Assembly: GCA_910586455.1 (NCBI GenBank)
Contig: CAJUHX010000002.1
Location: 1-64,000, forward strand
Origin: an uncultured Muribaculaceae bacterium
GTDB lineage: Bacteria > Bacteroidota > Bacteroidia > Bacteroidales > Muribaculaceae
DNA length: 64,000 nucleotides
Direction: 5' to 3'
Part shown: positions 1-7,539 of the stretch, in pieces
Layout: each line of letters begins with the position of its first letter
How positions within the stretch are numbered: the stretch's first letter is position 1
Translations under genes and position numbers: made by a program
Notes under the pieces: generated by a model
What the model was told of the DNA's origin: nothing
Seen by the model: the letters and a program-made list of their open reading frames with translations, nothing else
Database searches by the model: none

Positions 1-567
1 TCGGGGGTCAAGCGAGCTTGCTTCCCGGGGTCAATCAGCCTCGGCTTTTCCACCAACGACCATCTGCGCCAGTTCGAGTTTGTAGTGGTAAGCGGCAAAG
101 AGAATATCGCCAAAGTCATAGCACCACTCGCCAAGAATATGGCGGCATTCAAGGAGCTCGTTTTCGAGGTTGACGAAACCGGCGACAAGGACAAGATGGC
201 TATGTTTGCCGACGCCCTACCCAAACAGCAACGTATGCTGATGCAGAGCGGGCTGCTTATCATCCCGTTCTACAATCAGAAACAAAGTCCTCTGCTTCAC
301 CCGGTGGAACAAAGCTCGCTCAATTATTTCGCATCGGCATGGTGCGCTCTTGAAAACATGCTCCTTGCCGCTACCGATGAAGGGCTTGGAACTGTGTTCC
401 ATATTCCCGTGGCAGATGAGGTTGAGCAAATCAAGAAGATTGTGAACGCACCGGAAGGTTACGAGTTTATCTGCCTGTTGACTATGGGGTATCCGGCTGA
501 TGGAGCTTTCCTTCCCAAACAGAAGGAAATCGACATCCATGACCGCATACACTTCAAGGGGTTCTGA
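1..567 (+). CDS. Nitroreductase-family protein, 5'-partial
   Basis: The reading frame is open from the first base, so the gene begins outside the window; the first ATG/GTG-type start inside (85) is internal to the fold. The visible part has the FMN-nitroreductase layout: an F-x-F-V-V-V strand followed by a short loop near the beginning, a central helix containing S-L-N-Y-F-A-S-A-W-C-A-L-E-N-M-L-L-A-A (the alternating helix before the flavin-contacting G-L-G-T), and a C-terminal L-L-T-M-G-Y-P-A strand-turn. Family members are cytoplasmic NAD(P)H-dependent flavoproteins reducing nitro compounds, quinones or flavins; the substrate cannot be told. It converges on the LuxR-type gene 15 bp downstream. 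Confidence 0.8.
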   Translation, partial: SGVKRACFPGSISLGFSTNDHLRQFEFVVVSGKENIAKVIAPLAKNMAAFKELVFEVDETGDKDKMAMFADALPKQQRMLMQSGLLIIPFYNQKQSPLLHPVEQSSLNYFASAWCALENMLLAATDEGLGTVFHIPVADEVEQIKKIVNAPEGYEFICLLTMGYPADGAFLPKQKEIDIHDRIHFKGF

Positions 568-582
568 TCACGGCATAATGCC

Positions 583-1320
583 TCATATTATCTTCATTGT
601 CTTAGCTATGCGGCAAGCCTTCATCGAGTTCTTTACGTGCAGTTTGGCAAGTATTTCCTGTCGGTGGCGGCTTACTGTATTTTTGCTGATGGATAAAATT
701 TCGGCAATCTCGTAACTTCTCTTTCCTGAATCAATAAGTGCCAAAACCTGTTTTTCTCGACGGCTTAAGATTGACGCATCGGCTGATGAAGTCAATTCTT
801 CCGAAACGCCAGTGAGTGAATTGACTACTATGCTTTTGCCGGCGAAATCAAATGCGCTACGCCCATACATACATAGTGCATGGGTGATAGTTTCGGAATC
901 GTCAGCATAGATGTAATACATCCTGTGAATCACATCTATCAAGTCACCTGTCGCCGTTTTCATCCGCAATTTTGACACAAGATAGTAATCCGGTCTGGCA
1001 TGACGGGGAACATGACGCAGAAAATTGAAGAACCGCAGTTCGGCGAGATATTTTTCCTCACGTTCCTCTTCTGTAATCAGATTGAGAATGGCCTTTTCCC
1101 AAATTGAATCCTCTTCCGAATAGTTTACTACACCCAAAACAATCCCGAACTTGCCGGGGAATATCCGGCTTGTGCCACGCCTCAAATCGCTTACTACGGC
1201 TGTGATATTCTCTATTCGGGATATATTATCCGCATAGTCAAACAATTGCGTGGCTTCTATGGAATCAGTCTTATTTGACTGATTTTCCAGAAGTTGGTTG
1301 AGTTTAGTCAGATTGCTCAT
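583..1320 (-). CDS. LuxR-type helix-turn-helix transcriptional regulator
   Basis: A 245-residue protein whose last ~65 residues form a GerE/LuxR DNA-binding domain: L-S-R-R-E-K-Q-V-L-A-L-I, then Y-E-I-A-E-I-L-S-I-S-K-N-T-V-S-R-H and I-L-A-K-L-H-V-K-N. The N-terminal ~170 residues resemble the sensor half of Bacteroidetes one-component regulators with a PAS-like fold, but no ligand-binding residues can be named. It is divergent from the genes starting at 1407, and the two -7-like boxes are almost back to back at 1368-1383, so it may regulate itself and the rightward transcript (inference). Confidence 0.85.
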   Translation of the reverse strand: MSNLTKLNQLLENQSNKTDSIEATQLFDYADNISRIENITAVVSDLRRGTSRIFPGKFGIVLGVVNYSEEDSIWEKAILNLITEEEREEKYLAELRFFNFLRHVPRHARPDYYLVSKLRMKTATGDLIDVIHRMYYIYADDSETITHALCMYGRSAFDFAGKSIVVNSLTGVSEELTSSADASILSRREKQVLALIDSGKRSYEIAEILSISKNTVSRHRQEILAKLHVKNSMKACRIAKTMKII

Positions 1321-1343
1321 AAGAAAAATGGTTATTTATAGCC

Positions 1344-1375
1344 ATTGCACACCATATAACAGATGATTAACTTTG
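1344..1375 (+). promoter_or_regulatory. Predicted Bacteroidetes promoter (ATTG / TAACTTTG)
   Basis: ATTG at 1344-1347, a 20-nt spacer, and TAACTTTG at 1368-1375 match the Bacteroidetes -33/-7 consensus. It would start a transcript near 1382 covering the acetyltransferase remnant and the DUF1349 gene. CAAAATTA at 1376-1383 is the complement of a -7-like box for the leftward LuxR gene, directly abutting this one. Confidence 0.6.
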
Positions 1376-1406
1376 CAAAATTAACTATAATATATGGTTA
1401 TTCGAT

Positions 1407-1511
1407 ATGACAGAGAAAGAAAAGATGCTGAAAAGCATGATATACGATGCTAACAACGACTCTGAGCTTATAGCTGAGAAACTTGAATGTAAAGAAATCC
1501 TTCCAAAGTAA
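1407..1511 (+). pseudogene. N-terminal remnant of a maltose/galactoside O-acetyltransferase
   Basis: An ATG follows the promoter at a normal distance and is followed by 33 more codons, then TAA. The peptide begins M-T-E-K-E-K-M-L and continues with Y-D-A-N-N-D-S-E-L-I-A-E-K-L, the signature of the N-terminal Mac domain of hexapeptide sugar O-acetyltransferases. The left-handed beta-helix catalytic part (about 150 residues) is missing, and a DUF1349 gene starts 22 bp downstream. I read it as a gene cut by a deletion or replacement that kept its promoter. Recognition is by motif only. Confidence 0.6.
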
Positions 1512-1533
1512 TAAAAACTATAGAATAACAGAC

Positions 1534-2184
1534 ATGATACAAAAAATTTTACTAATGGCATTTATGCTACAGTCCAGTCTGTCTTTATCAGCCCAGACCC
1601 TTGAAAAAATGAACTGGTTTAACGAACCGTCGCAGTGGAAAATCGCCGGCAACGAACTCTCGATGTCGGTAACGCCCAAAAGTGATTACTGGCGCGTATC
1701 GCACTATGGTTTCACCGTTGATGACGCTCCCTTCTACTATGCGGAATACGGCGGAGAATTCGAGGCAAAGGTAAAGGTGTCGGGCGATTACAAGGTACGC
1801 TTCGACCAAGCCGGCATGATGATTCGTATCGACCATGAGAATTATATCAAGGCGGGTATAGAATACGTTGACGGCAAATACAACCTCAGCACAGTAGTAA
1901 CTCATCACACATCCGACTGGAGTGTCATCGCCCTTGACAAGCCCGTTGATTTCATCTGGATAAAGGCAGTGCGCCGTAAAGATGCGATAGAGATTTTCTA
2001 TTCATTCGACGACAAGGAATACATCATGATGCGAAACGCATGGATGGAAGCCAATCGTCCGGTAAAAATCGGCATGATGGGTGCGTGTCCTGACGGAAAC
2101 GGCTTCAATGTGACATTCTCCGATTTCTCGGTGAAGCATCTGCCTGATGCGGTTCGCACGGAATGGCTCGAAAACAACAAATGA
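1534..2184 (+). CDS. Secreted DUF1349 (concanavalin-like) domain protein
   Basis: I chose the ATG at 1534 over the one at 1483 because it places a signal peptide (M-I-Q-K-I-L-L-M-A-F-M-L...L-S-A-Q) at the N-terminus; the upstream start overlaps the acetyltransferase remnant. The mature ~195 residues resemble DUF1349, a beta-sandwich found in proteins named after regulation of enolase 1 in yeast: an early W-x-I-x-G-x-E-L-S-M strand, Q-A-G-M-M-I-R-I-D in the middle, and a late K-I-G-M-M-G-A-C-P-D-G-N-G-F motif. A carbohydrate-related role is plausible from the fold but unproven. The VOC gene follows after 9 bp. Confidence 0.75.
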   Translation: MIQKILLMAFMLQSSLSLSAQTLEKMNWFNEPSQWKIAGNELSMSVTPKSDYWRVSHYGFTVDDAPFYYAEYGGEFEAKVKVSGDYKVRFDQAGMMIRIDHENYIKAGIEYVDGKYNLSTVVTHHTSDWSVIALDKPVDFIWIKAVRRKDAIEIFYSFDDKEYIMMRNAWMEANRPVKIGMMGACPDGNGFNVTFSDFSVKHLPDAVRTEWLENNK

Positions 2185-2193
2185 TATCGGGTA

Positions 2194-2583
2194 ATGGAAA
2201 TGAAAATAGACCATGTAGCCTTGTATGTCCGTGATTTGGATGGTGCGAAAGATTTCTTCGTAAAGTACTTCCAAGCCTTACCCTCGGAACAATACCACAA
2301 TACCAAGACTGATTTCAAGTCATATTTTCTGAGCTTTGACGGCGGTGCCAGACTTGAAATAATGACACGACCGGAACTTCATGAGCAGAATGACACGCGT
2401 ATGCGCACAGGTTTCATACATCTGTCATTTAGTGTCGGAAATCGCGAAATGGTTGATAAGCTTACTTCACTGCTTAAAACCGATGGTTTTGAAGTAGTCA
2501 GCGGTCCCAGAGTTACAGGTGACGGCTATTATGAAAGTCAAATCGCAGGATTTGAGGGTAATGTAATCGAAATTTCCGAATAA
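2194..2583 (+). CDS. VOC-superfamily (glyoxalase/bleomycin-resistance fold) protein
   Basis: 129 residues with the paired beta-alpha-beta-beta-beta modules of the vicinal oxygen chelate fold. It starts with I-D-H-V-A-L-Y-V-R-D-L-D-G-A-K-D-F-F (first metal-ligand His and partner helix), has L-E-I-M midway, H-L-S-F-S-V at the second module and G-N-V-I-E-I at the end. Such proteins bind a divalent metal and act on small molecules (lactoylglutathione lyase, dioxygenase or drug-binding roles); which one applies here cannot be told. Probably cotranscribed with the DUF1349 gene. Confidence 0.85.
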   Translation: MEMKIDHVALYVRDLDGAKDFFVKYFQALPSEQYHNTKTDFKSYFLSFDGGARLEIMTRPELHEQNDTRMRTGFIHLSFSVGNREMVDKLTSLLKTDGFEVVSGPRVTGDGYYESQIAGFEGNVIEISE

Positions 2584-2600
2584 TAAACATGACCAGACAT

Positions 2601-2629
2601 ATGAGGCTGCGTTTACGGCGCAGCCTCAT
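2601..2629. terminator. Bidirectional intrinsic terminator
   Basis: A perfect 11-bp stem (ATGAGGCTGCG, 2601-2611, with CGCAGCCTCAT, 2619-2629) and a 7-nt loop lie between the convergent VOC and alpha-galactosidase genes. A T-rich stretch follows on the plus side (2637-2646). Confidence 0.8.
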
Positions 2630-2657
2630 TTCCGGTATTTTTTATTTGGCAATGTGA

Positions 2658-4853
2658 TTATTCAGCGGTTATTTCTATCACTATAGAAGTATTATGATTG
2701 AAGGTGAATACATCAAGACCTACTTTCATCAGATAATCGCCGGTATAGGTCTTGCCATTCTGGGCAAATTTGGATTTTGTTCCGGGCATAAGGTTAATTT
2801 CCTTAACCATATATTTTTTGTCTGGATCGAGCCCCTGAAGTTTTACAGCGGAAAGTTTCTCCTGAAATCTTGGGGCGAGGTCGTAGGCAAAAAGGACAGC
2901 CACTGTCTTTGACTTATCAACATATTCCACAGCGGCATGATTAGTTTCGTAAGGTGACACAAGCCGATACTGGTCGCCATCCATTACTGCGGGTTGCAGC
3001 CTTTTCCAATTGGCCACCGCCTGCTGGCAGTAGGCAAGTTCGTCATCACTGAGTTCCTTCAGACCTATGTCAAATCCGAGTTTGCACATGGCAGCCACGT
3101 CAGTACGGAATTTTATGGATGTGTTTTTATTCCAACTTGTGACATGTGCAGCCATTGCCTTTGCAGGGAAGAACTGAGAGAAGCCCCACTGAATATAGAT
3201 TCGCTCCACAGGATCCGTATTATCGGAACACCAGAATTCAGTGAAATATTTCAATGCTTCATAGTCGCAACGTGCGCCACCTCCGGAACAAAGCATCATC
3301 GGCACACTGGGGTATTTATCTTTTACACGTTTCAGCACATTGTATATACCCCGTACATGGTCCACATATAGCTGTCCCTGCTTATATTTGGCATATGGAG
3401 AGTAGATGTTGGTTATGGGGCTGTTGCAGTCCCATTTGAAATAAGCCACATCGGGATTTTCGGTCAGTATGTTGTCGACCACTCCAAACACGTAATCCTG
3501 CACCTTAGGGTTGCTCAGATCCAGCACAAGCTGATTGCGGTAATAATAAGTGTCGCGGTTGGGCTGTTCAATCACCCAGTCAGGATGTTTCTCATACAGT
3601 TCGCTCTTTGGATTGACCATTTCAGGCTCAATCCAGATGCCAAATTTCACACCGGCGTCTTCTGCCGATTTCACAAGAGCTGCGATACCGCCGGGCAGTT
3701 TGTCATGTGTCACCTCCCAGTCTCCAAGTCCGGCATGGTCATCTTTACGCGGATATTTGTTGCCGAACCATCCGTCATCGAGCAGGAACATATCAACTCC
3801 GAGATGTTTGGTTTCTTTCATCAATTCAGCCAGAATATCCTGATTGAAGTCAAAGGCTGTGTTCTCCCAGTTGTTAAGGAGCGTGAGGCGGCTTCCTTCT
3901 CCGTCTTTCAGCTCATATTTCCGCGCCCAGTCATGAAGATTGCGGCTTCCTTGACTTGCTCCGTCGTAGCTGAGAGTGAAGATAAATTCCGGAGTGGTGA
4001 ATAACTCGCCGGTTTTCAACTCATAATTTGAAGCGTATGGATTGATGCCGGGGATAACACGGAGGTTGCCTACATTGTCAACCTCGAAAGTGAAACGGAA
4101 GTTACCTGTCCAGCCGAGGGTACCCATAAGCACTTCCCCGCTATGTTCTTTTACCGGTCCGTTCAAGCCGATTTCAAAGAACGGATGTGTGTGCATCGCG
4201 GCACGGCTGCCCAGCTTTGTGTCAATAACTTTTTTGCCGAATTGCAACTGCTGGCTGCTCATCTGCGCTTCCTTTGCCCAGTCACTGCTGAATTCTGTAA
4301 GCCAATATTGAGGCTCATTGAAATAGAGCATTGCCGAGGCATATTGCGACAGTGATATAGGCTTTTTCTCAATGTGAGAAATCTCTGTCCACGTCTTTAT
4401 GACATTCTCCTTGGGATATGCCACATAGTTTAGTGTGACATTGACAGGATACTTGTCATCTTTGAGGTAGATGCGGGTATGCGTGCCACCGGTGACCGGT
4501 TCCTGAGATGAGTCTACATAATAGAGATAGGTGGTCATGTTGCCGTCGGCATGTGTGATACCCAAAGCCGGCTCGAAGTAATCTTCGTTGCCGGAAGTGG
4601 AATATGCTTCCCATCCACGTGTCGTCACCGAACCGTCTGAACCGGCGTGCTGGTTCCACGACAGATTCTGAAGATCCGGTTCATGACGAAGTTTCGGACC
4701 GAGATAGGTCTGGTACACTCGTTTGTTGGGACCGACCTCAAGAATGAGGTCAGTGTTGTCTGTGGCAATCCGGATAATGTTCCGTTCTCCGTCTTGCGCA
4801 CTTGCCGAGGCTATCGCCGCCATCGACAGAATCGCTGAAACCAAAATTTTCAT
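2658..4853 (-). CDS. Secreted GH36 alpha-galactosidase
   Basis: 731 residues beginning with a signal peptide (M-K-I-L-V-S-A-I-L-S...A-S-A-Q). A beta-supersandwich N-domain (to about residue 330) is followed by the GH36 TIM barrel with L-L-D-D-G-W-F-G, W-I-E-P-E-M-V-N-P-K-S and the nucleophile motif Y-F-K-W-D-C-N (Asp475). The acid/base region is W-C-S-D-N-T-D, and a short beta C-domain ends the protein. It would hydrolyse terminal alpha-1,6-galactosides of raffinose-type or galactomannan oligosaccharides, probably in the periplasm. It lies 77 bp downstream of a TonB-dependent receptor fragment on the same strand, suggesting a former uptake/hydrolysis operon. A second GH36 paralogue is at 20483-22672. 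Confidence 0.93.
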   Translation of the reverse strand: MKILVSAILSMAAIASASAQDGERNIIRIATDNTDLILEVGPNKRVYQTYLGPKLRHEPDLQNLSWNQHAGSDGSVTTRGWEAYSTSGNEDYFEPALGITHADGNMTTYLYYVDSSQEPVTGGTHTRIYLKDDKYPVNVTLNYVAYPKENVIKTWTEISHIEKKPISLSQYASAMLYFNEPQYWLTEFSSDWAKEAQMSSQQLQFGKKVIDTKLGSRAAMHTHPFFEIGLNGPVKEHSGEVLMGTLGWTGNFRFTFEVDNVGNLRVIPGINPYASNYELKTGELFTTPEFIFTLSYDGASQGSRNLHDWARKYELKDGEGSRLTLLNNWENTAFDFNQDILAELMKETKHLGVDMFLLDDGWFGNKYPRKDDHAGLGDWEVTHDKLPGGIAALVKSAEDAGVKFGIWIEPEMVNPKSELYEKHPDWVIEQPNRDTYYYRNQLVLDLSNPKVQDYVFGVVDNILTENPDVAYFKWDCNSPITNIYSPYAKYKQGQLYVDHVRGIYNVLKRVKDKYPSVPMMLCSGGGARCDYEALKYFTEFWCSDNTDPVERIYIQWGFSQFFPAKAMAAHVTSWNKNTSIKFRTDVAAMCKLGFDIGLKELSDDELAYCQQAVANWKRLQPAVMDGDQYRLVSPYETNHAAVEYVDKSKTVAVLFAYDLAPRFQEKLSAVKLQGLDPDKKYMVKEINLMPGTKSKFAQNGKTYTGDYLMKVGLDVFTFNHNTSIVIEITAE

Positions 4854-4930
4854 GATACTATTGGGTTTTAATGAATTTTTTTACTGAAAAACAATCTTTT
4901 TTTACCTTATGATTTACCTCTGTTATATTG

Positions 4931-5932
4931 TCAGAATTTGAGTGCCGCGCTGAACTCGACCGTAAACGGCCGCAAGTAACTGCCGCTCATATAGTAGTCC
5001 TTATACTTCCCGCTCTCCTCCTTGCTGAGAAGCTCTGCTCCGTTGATCGTGCCGCTCGCTCCTTTCTGGTTGAGGAAGTTTATGACCGTACAGCCGAGGT
5101 CGAGATGTTTGTTGACGCTCCAGTTTATACCGCCGAATGTTTCCCAGCGTCCATTGAAGAAGAGTGCATTGGTCAGATTGGCGTATGTCTTTCCGAAGTA
5201 TCTGAACGAAAGCCAGAAACGCAGCTTGTCGTTTAACCGGTAACTCGGATCCAATTCGATGAGTATCTGCGGAATCTCTTTCACGATATTTCCGTTTGCA
5301 TTCAAGTCGGCTACACCTTCAAACGGAGACTTTATAAAATAATTGTCGTAGGTAGGTTTCTGCAACGTTAGCAGCGCGTGGAGATTGAAGCCCTTAATCG
5401 GATGTATCTCGGCAGATGTTGTCCATCCTATTGTCTTGATTCCGTAGATCAGAAGTGTCGTCTTGGATTGGGTGGTTCCCGGTTTGGTCACGTTCTGCTG
5501 GTCAATGTTGTTGGACTTTGATATATATGTAACCATTGATGTGAGGTCAATCCATTTGTTCTGATACGTTATACCTCCGCGCACAAGAGGTATGGTCACT
5601 CTCTTGTATTGTTCTTCGGTCGGCCCGGTTCCTGCATATTCGTTGATTCTTGGATAGCGGGTGGCCACGGTCGCATCGGCTGTCAGTCCGAAGTGACTGT
5701 TGAAATTATACATCCCTTGTAATGTTGCCGCATAGTTGAGCTTGTTTTTAAGTACATTACGCGGTTCGATTGTTACTGTGTGAGTAGTTCCGTCAGCATC
5801 CGTGTAATCATGCTTGTCTCCGATATGAAATCCGGAATAGCGGCTGAATGGTATCTGGTCTGCACTCATGCGGTAATACTCCAGTCGTCCTCCTATGGGC
5901 ATGAAAACGAAACGAGCATTGTCTTGTTGCAT
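4931..5932 (-). CDS. TonB-dependent receptor, C-terminal part only
   Basis: About 333 residues from the C-terminal half of an outer-membrane beta-barrel receptor: alternating amphipathic strands such as W-T-T-S-A-E-I-H-P and R-F-W-L-S-F-R-Y-F-G, and the final aromatic strand F-T-V-E-F-S-A-A-L-K-F ending in Phe as required for barrel assembly. No plug, TonB box or signal peptide is present. The frame stays open only to about 5960, where a TAA closes it, so the first two thirds are gone where the phage-like element begins. The annotated ATG (5932) is a fallback, not a real start. The substrate was perhaps an alpha-galactoside, judging from the downstream GH36. Confidence 0.8.
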   Translation of the reverse strand: MQQDNARFVFMPIGGRLEYYRMSADQIPFSRYSGFHIGDKHDYTDADGTTHTVTIEPRNVLKNKLNYAATLQGMYNFNSHFGLTADATVATRYPRINEYAGTGPTEEQYKRVTIPLVRGGITYQNKWIDLTSMVTYISKSNNIDQQNVTKPGTTQSKTTLLIYGIKTIGWTTSAEIHPIKGFNLHALLTLQKPTYDNYFIKSPFEGVADLNANGNIVKEIPQILIELDPSYRLNDKLRFWLSFRYFGKTYANLTNALFFNGRWETFGGINWSVNKHLDLGCTVINFLNQKGASGTINGAELLSKEESGKYKDYYMSGSYLRPFTVEFSAALKF

Positions 5933-6134
5933 AACGTACTGATGTAATGGCGATTGCGGTTAAGTCGCTGATTTCAATAAGTTTAATTTGCTTTAATTTA
6001 GGTTTAATTTCGGGGCGCAAATCGGGCTGAATAAGTTGAATTTTGCTTTAATCGGCTTTAATTTTAGTTTAATTTTAACGGCTGATTTAATGGTTTCTCT
6101 GTGGCTAATGGGCTGATATTGTGCAATTAAATAT

Positions 6135-6175
6135 AAACGCCGTTTAATCGTGGGAATGATGATTAAACGGCGTTT
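6135..6175. other. Hairpin with 15-bp perfect stem
   Basis: AAACGCCGTTTAATC (6135-6149) pairs perfectly with GATTAAACGGCGTTT (6161-6175) around an 11-nt loop. It lies ~210 bp past the 3' end of the leftward HTH gene and has no clean T-tract, so it could be a terminator, an operator or a recombination site. The core word TTAAACGG recurs elsewhere in the element. Confidence 0.6.
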
Positions 6176-6270
6176 TAACGGCTGGAGCAAACCAGCGGAT
6201 TAAATCGGCGATGTTGCATATTGAACAACTGCCAAAAATGGGATGTTGCAGGGTGTTGGATAGACATTAA

Positions 6271-6291
6271 AACGTTTAACGTATTGAAATA
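6271..6291 (+). repeat. Left copy of 21-bp imperfect direct repeat
   Basis: AACGTTTAACGTATTGAAAT followed by A; it matches 10081-10101 at 19 of 21 positions, both differences being C/T transitions. A second weaker pair follows each copy (6366-6386 and 10106-10126, 17 of 21). Confidence 0.6.
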
Positions 6292-6385
6292 CAAATAGAA
6301 AAATTTTCAAATAATGTACGTTTCGTTTTATTTTGTGTTGGGTGGTCAATCAATGTTGCATTTTGAACTAAAACGCTATTTGTTT

Positions 6386-6865
6386 TTAACAATTAAGCGC
6401 GTTAAGTGCCGCCGCAATCTTGTTGTATAGTTCCGTGTGAAATGATGTTAGATTTTTGTGCTTCTCTAACTTGTTAAGCATTTGCCGCAATTCATGTGTT
6501 ACCTTTGGCAGTGTGGGAAGCTGGAGGAGTTCTGCTGTTTCCTCGTTGGTTAACGCTTGTGCTTTTTTCGCTTCGTCTATATTGCCGTTAAGGATATAGA
6601 GAATTTGACCGACTGTTTCTTTTGCCATGTGCTTTTGTTCAAATCTAAAAATTGTAGTTCGCGCGACTCCGAATAGAGTCGCTAAATCTTCTTTGTTGGT
6701 TATACCTTGTTGCAGGGCGTTGAGGTAATTTGTTAGGGTTAATGTTTTGGGATGATGTTCGCGCAAAACCCTATAAACGTAGCCAGCCGAAACGTTACAA
6801 ATTTCGGCCACTTCATTAGGGGTTAGGCTCTTTGATAGCTCAATTATGCGCTCTTTATTTGTCAT
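6386..6865 (-). CDS. Helix-turn-helix DNA-binding protein of the element
   Basis: 159 residues. The N-terminus has a resolvase/MarR-like HTH (L-T-P-N-E-V-A-E-I-C-N-V-S-A-G-Y-V-Y-R-V-L). A second HTH follows at about residues 55-75 (N-K-E-D-L-A-T-L-F-G-V-A-R-T-T-I-F-R-F-E), and the rest is a predicted helical region rich in Lys, Glu and Leu. Two HTH units in a short protein suit a phage repressor or an early regulator. It is the last gene of the leftward pair, with a possible hairpin terminator between it and the upstream coiled-coil gene. No family name can be given with confidence. Confidence 0.75.
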   Translation of the reverse strand: MTNKERIIELSKSLTPNEVAEICNVSAGYVYRVLREHHPKTLTLTNYLNALQQGITNKEDLATLFGVARTTIFRFEQKHMAKETVGQILYILNGNIDEAKKAQALTNEETAELLQLPTLPKVTHELRQMLNKLEKHKNLTSFHTELYNKIAAALNALNC

Positions 6866-6906
6866 TCAGCATATTGCAAATTATATTTGGTTTATAGGGT
6901 TAAACG

Positions 6907-6940
6907 GCGGCGGCAATCACTCAAAAGCAATCGCCGCCGC
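6907..6940 (-). terminator. GC-rich hairpin downstream of the coiled-coil gene
   Basis: GCGGCGGC (6907-6914) pairs with GCCGCCGC (6933-6940) just past the stop of the leftward gene ending at 6947. There is no T-tract, so it may be only an attenuator or a processing structure. The GCGGCGGC core also forms the terminator at 9915-9951. Confidence 0.4.
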
Positions 6941-6946
6941 TGTTGG

Positions 6947-7249
6947 TTATTTGAGATGTTCGGGGACTTCTACGCCGTTGCTTTCAAGGAGATATTTTAA
7001 GCCCCCTATTTTCTTATGTGCGGCGATTAAGTCGTTGAAATACTTGTTACTTTGGGACTGCCAAAAGTCGGCCATTCCTGCCGCTGTTTGGCGGTATGCG
7101 CTGAGTTCTCGCTGGAGGTGCAGCACCTGCCCTAATAGTTCGGAGATACGGGCACGGAGGACGTTCTCGTTGCGTCTTAGCTGACGCACTTTGCGCCCGA
7201 GATAGGGCACAAGCCAACGGCGTGAGCCGTTACCTTTTGAATTGTTCAT
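6947..7249 (-). CDS. Small basic coiled-coil protein, unknown function
   Basis: 100 residues. A basic N-terminus (G-S-R-R-W-L-V-P-Y-L-G-R-K-V-R-Q-L-R-R) leads into a heptad-patterned helix (V-L-R-A-R-I-S-E-L-L-G-Q-V-L-H-L-Q-R-E-L) and a second helical part. No known domain is recognised. The ATG at 7249 lies in a TTCAT-AACTATT context repeated at 7381-7402. Position beside the capsid genes suggests a regulatory or scaffold-like role, but this is speculation. Confidence 0.6.
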   Translation of the reverse strand: MNNSKGNGSRRWLVPYLGRKVRQLRRNENVLRARISELLGQVLHLQRELSAYRQTAAGMADFWQSQSNKYFNDLIAAHKKIGGLKYLLESNGVEVPEHLK

Positions 7250-7385
7250 AACTATTATTTAGGAAGTTAAGTAAAAAAGCGACCCTTAGGTGTCCTACGC
7301 TAATAGTTATAAAAGCGCTGGGGCGTTTCCGCGCTCCACACCATAGGTCGCTAAATTTCTTTGGGAGATTTTTAAAGAGGTTCAT
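7230..7385 (-). CDS. Possible 51-codon leader ORF
   Basis: ATG at 7385 follows a good promoter (7408-7438) by about 20 nt and shares its start context (TCCTAAAnAATAGTTAT) with the 100-residue gene at 7249, whose 5' end it overlaps by 20 nt. The peptide is basic, with no recognised motif. The structured element 7278-7352 lies wholly inside it. It could be a leader peptide or a chance frame; only the repeated start context argues for translation. Confidence 0.3.
   Translation of the reverse strand: MNLFKNLPKKFSDLWCGARKRPSAFITISVGHLRVAFLLNFLNNSYEQFKR
7278..7352. other. Structured intergenic element (three nested stems)
   Basis: AGCGACC (7278-7284) pairs with GGTCGCT (7346-7352). Inside, GGTGT (7289-7293) pairs with ACACC (7338-7342), and AGCGC (7314-7318) with GCGCT (7331-7335) closes a terminal loop. 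It lies between the divergent transcripts of the element and upstream of the capsid promoter. It may be a structured RNA on the leftward transcript, or a DNA site such as a packaging or recombination site. Confidence 0.5.
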
Positions 7386-7407
7386 ATAACTATTTTTTAG
7401 GATAGTG

Positions 7408-7438
7408 CAAAGTTAGCGAATTATTTCGACCCTGCAAA
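7408..7438 (-). promoter_or_regulatory. Predicted leftward promoter of the element
   Basis: Read leftwards: TTTG (complement of 7435-7438), a 19-nt spacer, and TAACTTTG (complement of 7408-7415). This is a full match to the Bacteroidetes consensus. It would drive the leader ORF, the coiled-coil gene and perhaps the HTH gene. Confidence 0.7.
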
Positions 7439-7506
7439 ATATCACTGCGCAAAATTGAGGAAATTTAAAGAGTTCACAAAATAAAGTGTAAACTTTTTAC
7501 ACTCTT

Positions 7507-7539
7507 TTTGGAGCGCGGCACGGTGTGAGCGTACCTTTG
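7507..7539 (+). promoter_or_regulatory. Predicted capsid-operon promoter
   Basis: TTTG at 7507-7510, a 21-nt spacer and TACCTTTG at 7532-7539 form a consensus promoter about 108 bp before the protease ATG. Divergent from the promoter at 7408-7438, so an intergenic switch is plausible. Confidence 0.7.

Larger units (their letters stand above)
5962..6385. other. AT-rich left end of the element, no gene seen
   Basis: This stretch is rich in TTTAATT tracts and holds no convincing ORF. It contains one strong hairpin (6135-6175) and the left copy of an imperfect direct repeat (6271-6291). Repeated GTTGCA words occur around 6213-6253 and 6355. An origin, recombination end or packaging site would suit such composition, but nothing shows which. 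Confidence 0.5.

Noticed and set aside
7278..7352. tRNA-like gene in the element
   Set aside because: No T-loop GTTCRA motif, wrong arm lengths and no anticodon stem; kept only as a structured element.
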